This document shows positions 62,257 through 64,000 of a stretch of 64,000 bases of DNA, piece by piece (positions within the stretch are counted from its first letter, which is position 1; each line of letters opens with the position of its first letter). The translations under genes were made by a program, and so were the position numbers. The notes below the pieces were generated by a model. The model was given only the letters and a program-made list of their open reading frames with translations. It ran no database searches and was not told the origin of the DNA. Source of the stretch: Flagellimonas oceanensis (GTDB lineage Bacteria > Bacteroidota > Bacteroidia > Flavobacteriales > Flavobacteriaceae); NCBI RefSeq assembly GCF_003992595.1, contig NZ_RZNA01000018.1, positions 69,501 to 133,500 of the forward strand, written 5' to 3'.

Positions 62257-62754
62257 ATGAAACGTATTACTTTACAGATTTTTCTAATGGCCGTATTTCT
62301 CACAGGGACAAGCTTTGGCCAAACAAACCCTAACAAGGAAAACCTAGACCAGGACAGGGCCGCTGTGCTGCGGATAATGGAAAGCTACAAGGAGGCCCTG
62401 CAAAATTTGACCACGGAAGGCACCTTGGAGCTTTTTGCGAAAGATTCCGAAGTTTTTGAATCCGGGGGCGTGGAAGGCACCTATCAACATTATCTCGACC
62501 ATCATATAGGTCCAGAACTTGGACATTTCAACAGTTTTAGGTTTTCGGATTATACCATTGAAGTGAAGGTGGAGCTACCCTTTGCCTTTACTACGGAAAG
62601 CTATGTCTATACCATTGGCCTAAAATCGGAAAATGGAGGTGAGGCCAAAACAATCAGCAGAAAAGGGGTTGCCACTGCCATCCTTAAAAAAACGGATGGG
62701 GAATGGAAAATTGTAAAGATGCATAACTCCTCACGGAACAACGGGAAGAACTAA
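62257..62754 (+). CDS. Secreted NTF2/SnoaL-like protein
   Basis: 165 residues with signal peptide (ending TSFGQ, residue 22). The remainder has the cone-shaped NTF2-like fold pattern: helix AAVLRIMESYKEALQN, TLELFAKDSEVFESGGVEG, and final strands with GVATAILKKTDGEWKIVKMH. Function unknown; commonly found near copper genes in flavobacteria. Its stop shares a base with the next start. Confidence 0.82.
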   Translation: MKRITLQIFLMAVFLTGTSFGQTNPNKENLDQDRAAVLRIMESYKEALQNLTTEGTLELFAKDSEVFESGGVEGTYQHYLDHHIGPELGHFNSFRFSDYTIEVKVELPFAFTTESYVYTIGLKSENGGEAKTISRKGVATAILKKTDGEWKIVKMHNSSRNNGKN

Positions 62755-63455
62755 TGGTCGGAAGAAAAACATCGATGAAGGTCAGAAAGATACATAGATA
62801 TCTTGGCCTATTTATTGGGATCCAGTTCCTAATGTGGACCATCAGTGGACTATATTTTAGTTGGACGGACATTGACGAGATCCATGGAGATCAATTCATC
62901 AAGGAGCATCCGGACCAGTCAGAATTTGGGAATTTAATTGCTCCCAATGGACACGGGAACGTTAAAATCAAATCTTTGGAAATGAGAAATATAGGGGGAA
63001 GTCCCTATTATTGGATCAATGGTGGGGTTTTGATGGATGCACAAACGGGGGAGATCAAAAAGGGTATCGATGAACAACAGGCCTTGGCCGTTGCTTCACA
63101 GTATATGTTGCCCGAACTTAAGGTCAAAAGTGTCGAAAGACTCACCCAAACAGGTGGGCAGCACGAGTATCGTGGACGTCCATTACCGGCCTATGTGATC
63201 ACCTATGAAACGGATGAAAACCTTAAAGCGTATGTCTCAGAGACCGATGGGTCGTTTCAACGTGTAAGGTATCGGTCCTGGAGATGGTTCGATTTTTTGT
63301 GGATGACCCATACCATGGACTATGAGGGACGGGACGATTTTAACACCATGGTTTTACGGATTTTTTCCCTGATGGGATTGATTACCGTTTTGAGCGGATT
63401 CTTGTTGTGGTATGTCAGCTCACCAACGATCAGAAAATTATGGAAAAGGCGATAG
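62754..63455 (+). CDS. PepSY-domain membrane protein
   Basis: 233 residues: an N-terminal helix (RYLGLFIGIQFLMWTISGLYF), a periplasmic PepSY-type part (IDEQQALAVASQYMLPEL and the AYVSETDGSFQRVRYRSWR block, FLWMTHTMDY) and a C-terminal helix (IFSLMGLITVLSGFLLWYV). Members accompany siderophore or copper reductases (PiuB-like), but this one is the short form. An internal ATG at 62,775 is an alternative start. Confidence 0.87.
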   Translation: MVGRKTSMKVRKIHRYLGLFIGIQFLMWTISGLYFSWTDIDEIHGDQFIKEHPDQSEFGNLIAPNGHGNVKIKSLEMRNIGGSPYYWINGGVLMDAQTGEIKKGIDEQQALAVASQYMLPELKVKSVERLTQTGGQHEYRGRPLPAYVITYETDENLKAYVSETDGSFQRVRYRSWRWFDFLWMTHTMDYEGRDDFNTMVLRIFSLMGLITVLSGFLLWYVSSPTIRKLWKRR

Positions 63456-63544
63456 TTCAAACACATTGACATACTTATTTGGCAAAGGACTCCTGTTAGG
63501 AGCAAATAGTTGACTATTGTGCCAGTTGAACCATTTTGGGAAAA

Positions 63545-63727
63545 ATGAGCGAACTTAGGAGGCAAAGGCGAAAGAAAAAAAGGGGTCTGGCGAAAAAGAA
63601 ACGGGATCCGGCCAAGAATAGAAAGGAAAAAAGAAAGAAAATCCTTGGCATATTGGCCTTGATATTGATCGTTATATTGGCAGTGGTCGTCATTTTTTTG
63701 AAGGCCCTGTGGAAATTCACTGCATGA
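63545..63727 (+). CDS. Basic single-pass membrane mini-protein
   Basis: 60 residues: MSELRRQRRKKKRGLAKKKR, further basic residues, then one membrane helix (about 33-53). Same layout as the protein at 50,910. The ATG at 63,545 is preferred to one nine bases upstream by analogy with that protein. Function unknown. Confidence 0.55.
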   Translation: MSELRRQRRKKKRGLAKKKRDPAKNRKEKRKKILGILALILIVILAVVVIFLKALWKFTA

Positions 63728-63728
63728 T

Positions 63729-64000
63729 ATGGAAGTTGGGTCCAGTAAATCGAAAGATGTGTTGTACATCAAAAACATGGTCTGTCCGAGATGCATCATG
63801 GCCGTCAAAGGTATTTTGGACGATGAGGGCATTCCCTATATGAATGTGTCGTTGGGTGAAATAACCCTCAATGGGAAAATCACGCCTGAAAAACGGGAAG
63901 GTCTCAACGAACGACTTGAGAAAATTGGATTTACGATCATCAACGATCGTAAAGGTCAGTTGATAGAACAGATCAAAAACCTAGTGATTGAGGCGATACA
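63729..64000 (+). CDS. Metal-responsive regulator with HMA-like sensor (cut by window end)
   Basis: First 90 codons of a longer gene. KNMVCPRCIMAVKGILDDEG carries Cys19 and Cys22 of a heavy-metal-associated-like fold, and the sequence goes on with KIGFTIINDRKGQLIEQIKNLVIEAI. In Bacteroidota this N-terminus is typically joined to an AraC-type helix-turn-helix domain next to copper genes; the DNA-binding part would lie beyond the window, so the regulator call is inference. Confidence 0.7.
   Translation, partial: MEVGSSKSKDVLYIKNMVCPRCIMAVKGILDDEGIPYMNVSLGEITLNGKITPEKREGLNERLEKIGFTIINDRKGQLIEQIKNLVIEAI

Overview
The window looks like a chromosome segment of a marine flavobacterium (Bacteroidota, close to Muricauda/Allomuricauda; inferred from gene families and gene order). 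Several genes are preceded by the Bacteroidota -7 box TAnnTTTG. The DUF3822, PorT-free housekeeping order (pyrR-pyrB-rnz, sixA-ppk1) and the RND pump fused to an outer-membrane factor point the same way. No tRNA, rRNA operon, CRISPR array, integrase or transposase was recognised.

Positions 1-31,300 are ordinary core genome: lon, cmk, a serine hydrolase, a LysM protein, rpsA, pyrR-pyrB-small ORF-rnz, pdxH, sixA-ppk1, miaE, then a complete six-gene ebo cluster (eboA-F, 13,830-20,214) followed by a TMEM220-like gene. On the minus strand come dnaX, rsmD, DUF3822 and a membrane protein, with the RNase P RNA gene rnpB between dnaX and rsmD on the plus strand. Next are a RecD-like helicase, DUF4126, and a lipopolysaccharide-core block (kdsB, HAD phosphatase, kdnB-like oxidase, plsC-like acyltransferase), and a secreted amidohydrolase. 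The most striking core feature is dnaX: the full-length tau reading frame is reached only by a -1 shift at a run of ten A, where the zero frame stops after three more codons.

Positions 31,300-32,530 are an AT-rich boundary with hairpins, a short tandem repeat and a frameshifted secreted ORF. From 32,530 to about 52,000 lies a heavy-metal homeostasis region: HYC_CC_PP-like protein, RND pump fused to its outer-membrane factor, membrane-fusion protein, PII-like sensor, two Fur-family regulators, two SpoIIAA-like proteins, two P1B ATPases (CPC and SPC types), an orphan dihydrolipoyl dehydrogenase, two CDF transporters, a CaCA antiporter, three very small proteins and a universal stress protein. 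Likely job: export of Zn/Cd/Co-type cations across both membranes with several sensors.

From 52,040 the region shows decay and rejoining: a 3' scrap of a third P-type ATPase, a di-heme/Rieske/beta-barrel redox cassette, then an arsR-type regulator with a stop at codon 7 whose 3' half is replaced by the 3' part of a cusB-like gene. A copper block follows: a multicopper oxidase fused to a CopB-like barrel, an APC permease, a DUF3347 lipoprotein, a haem-binding protein, tiny membrane proteins, an NTF2-like protein, a PepSY protein and the start of a regulator with a CPRC metal-binding motif, cut by the window end.
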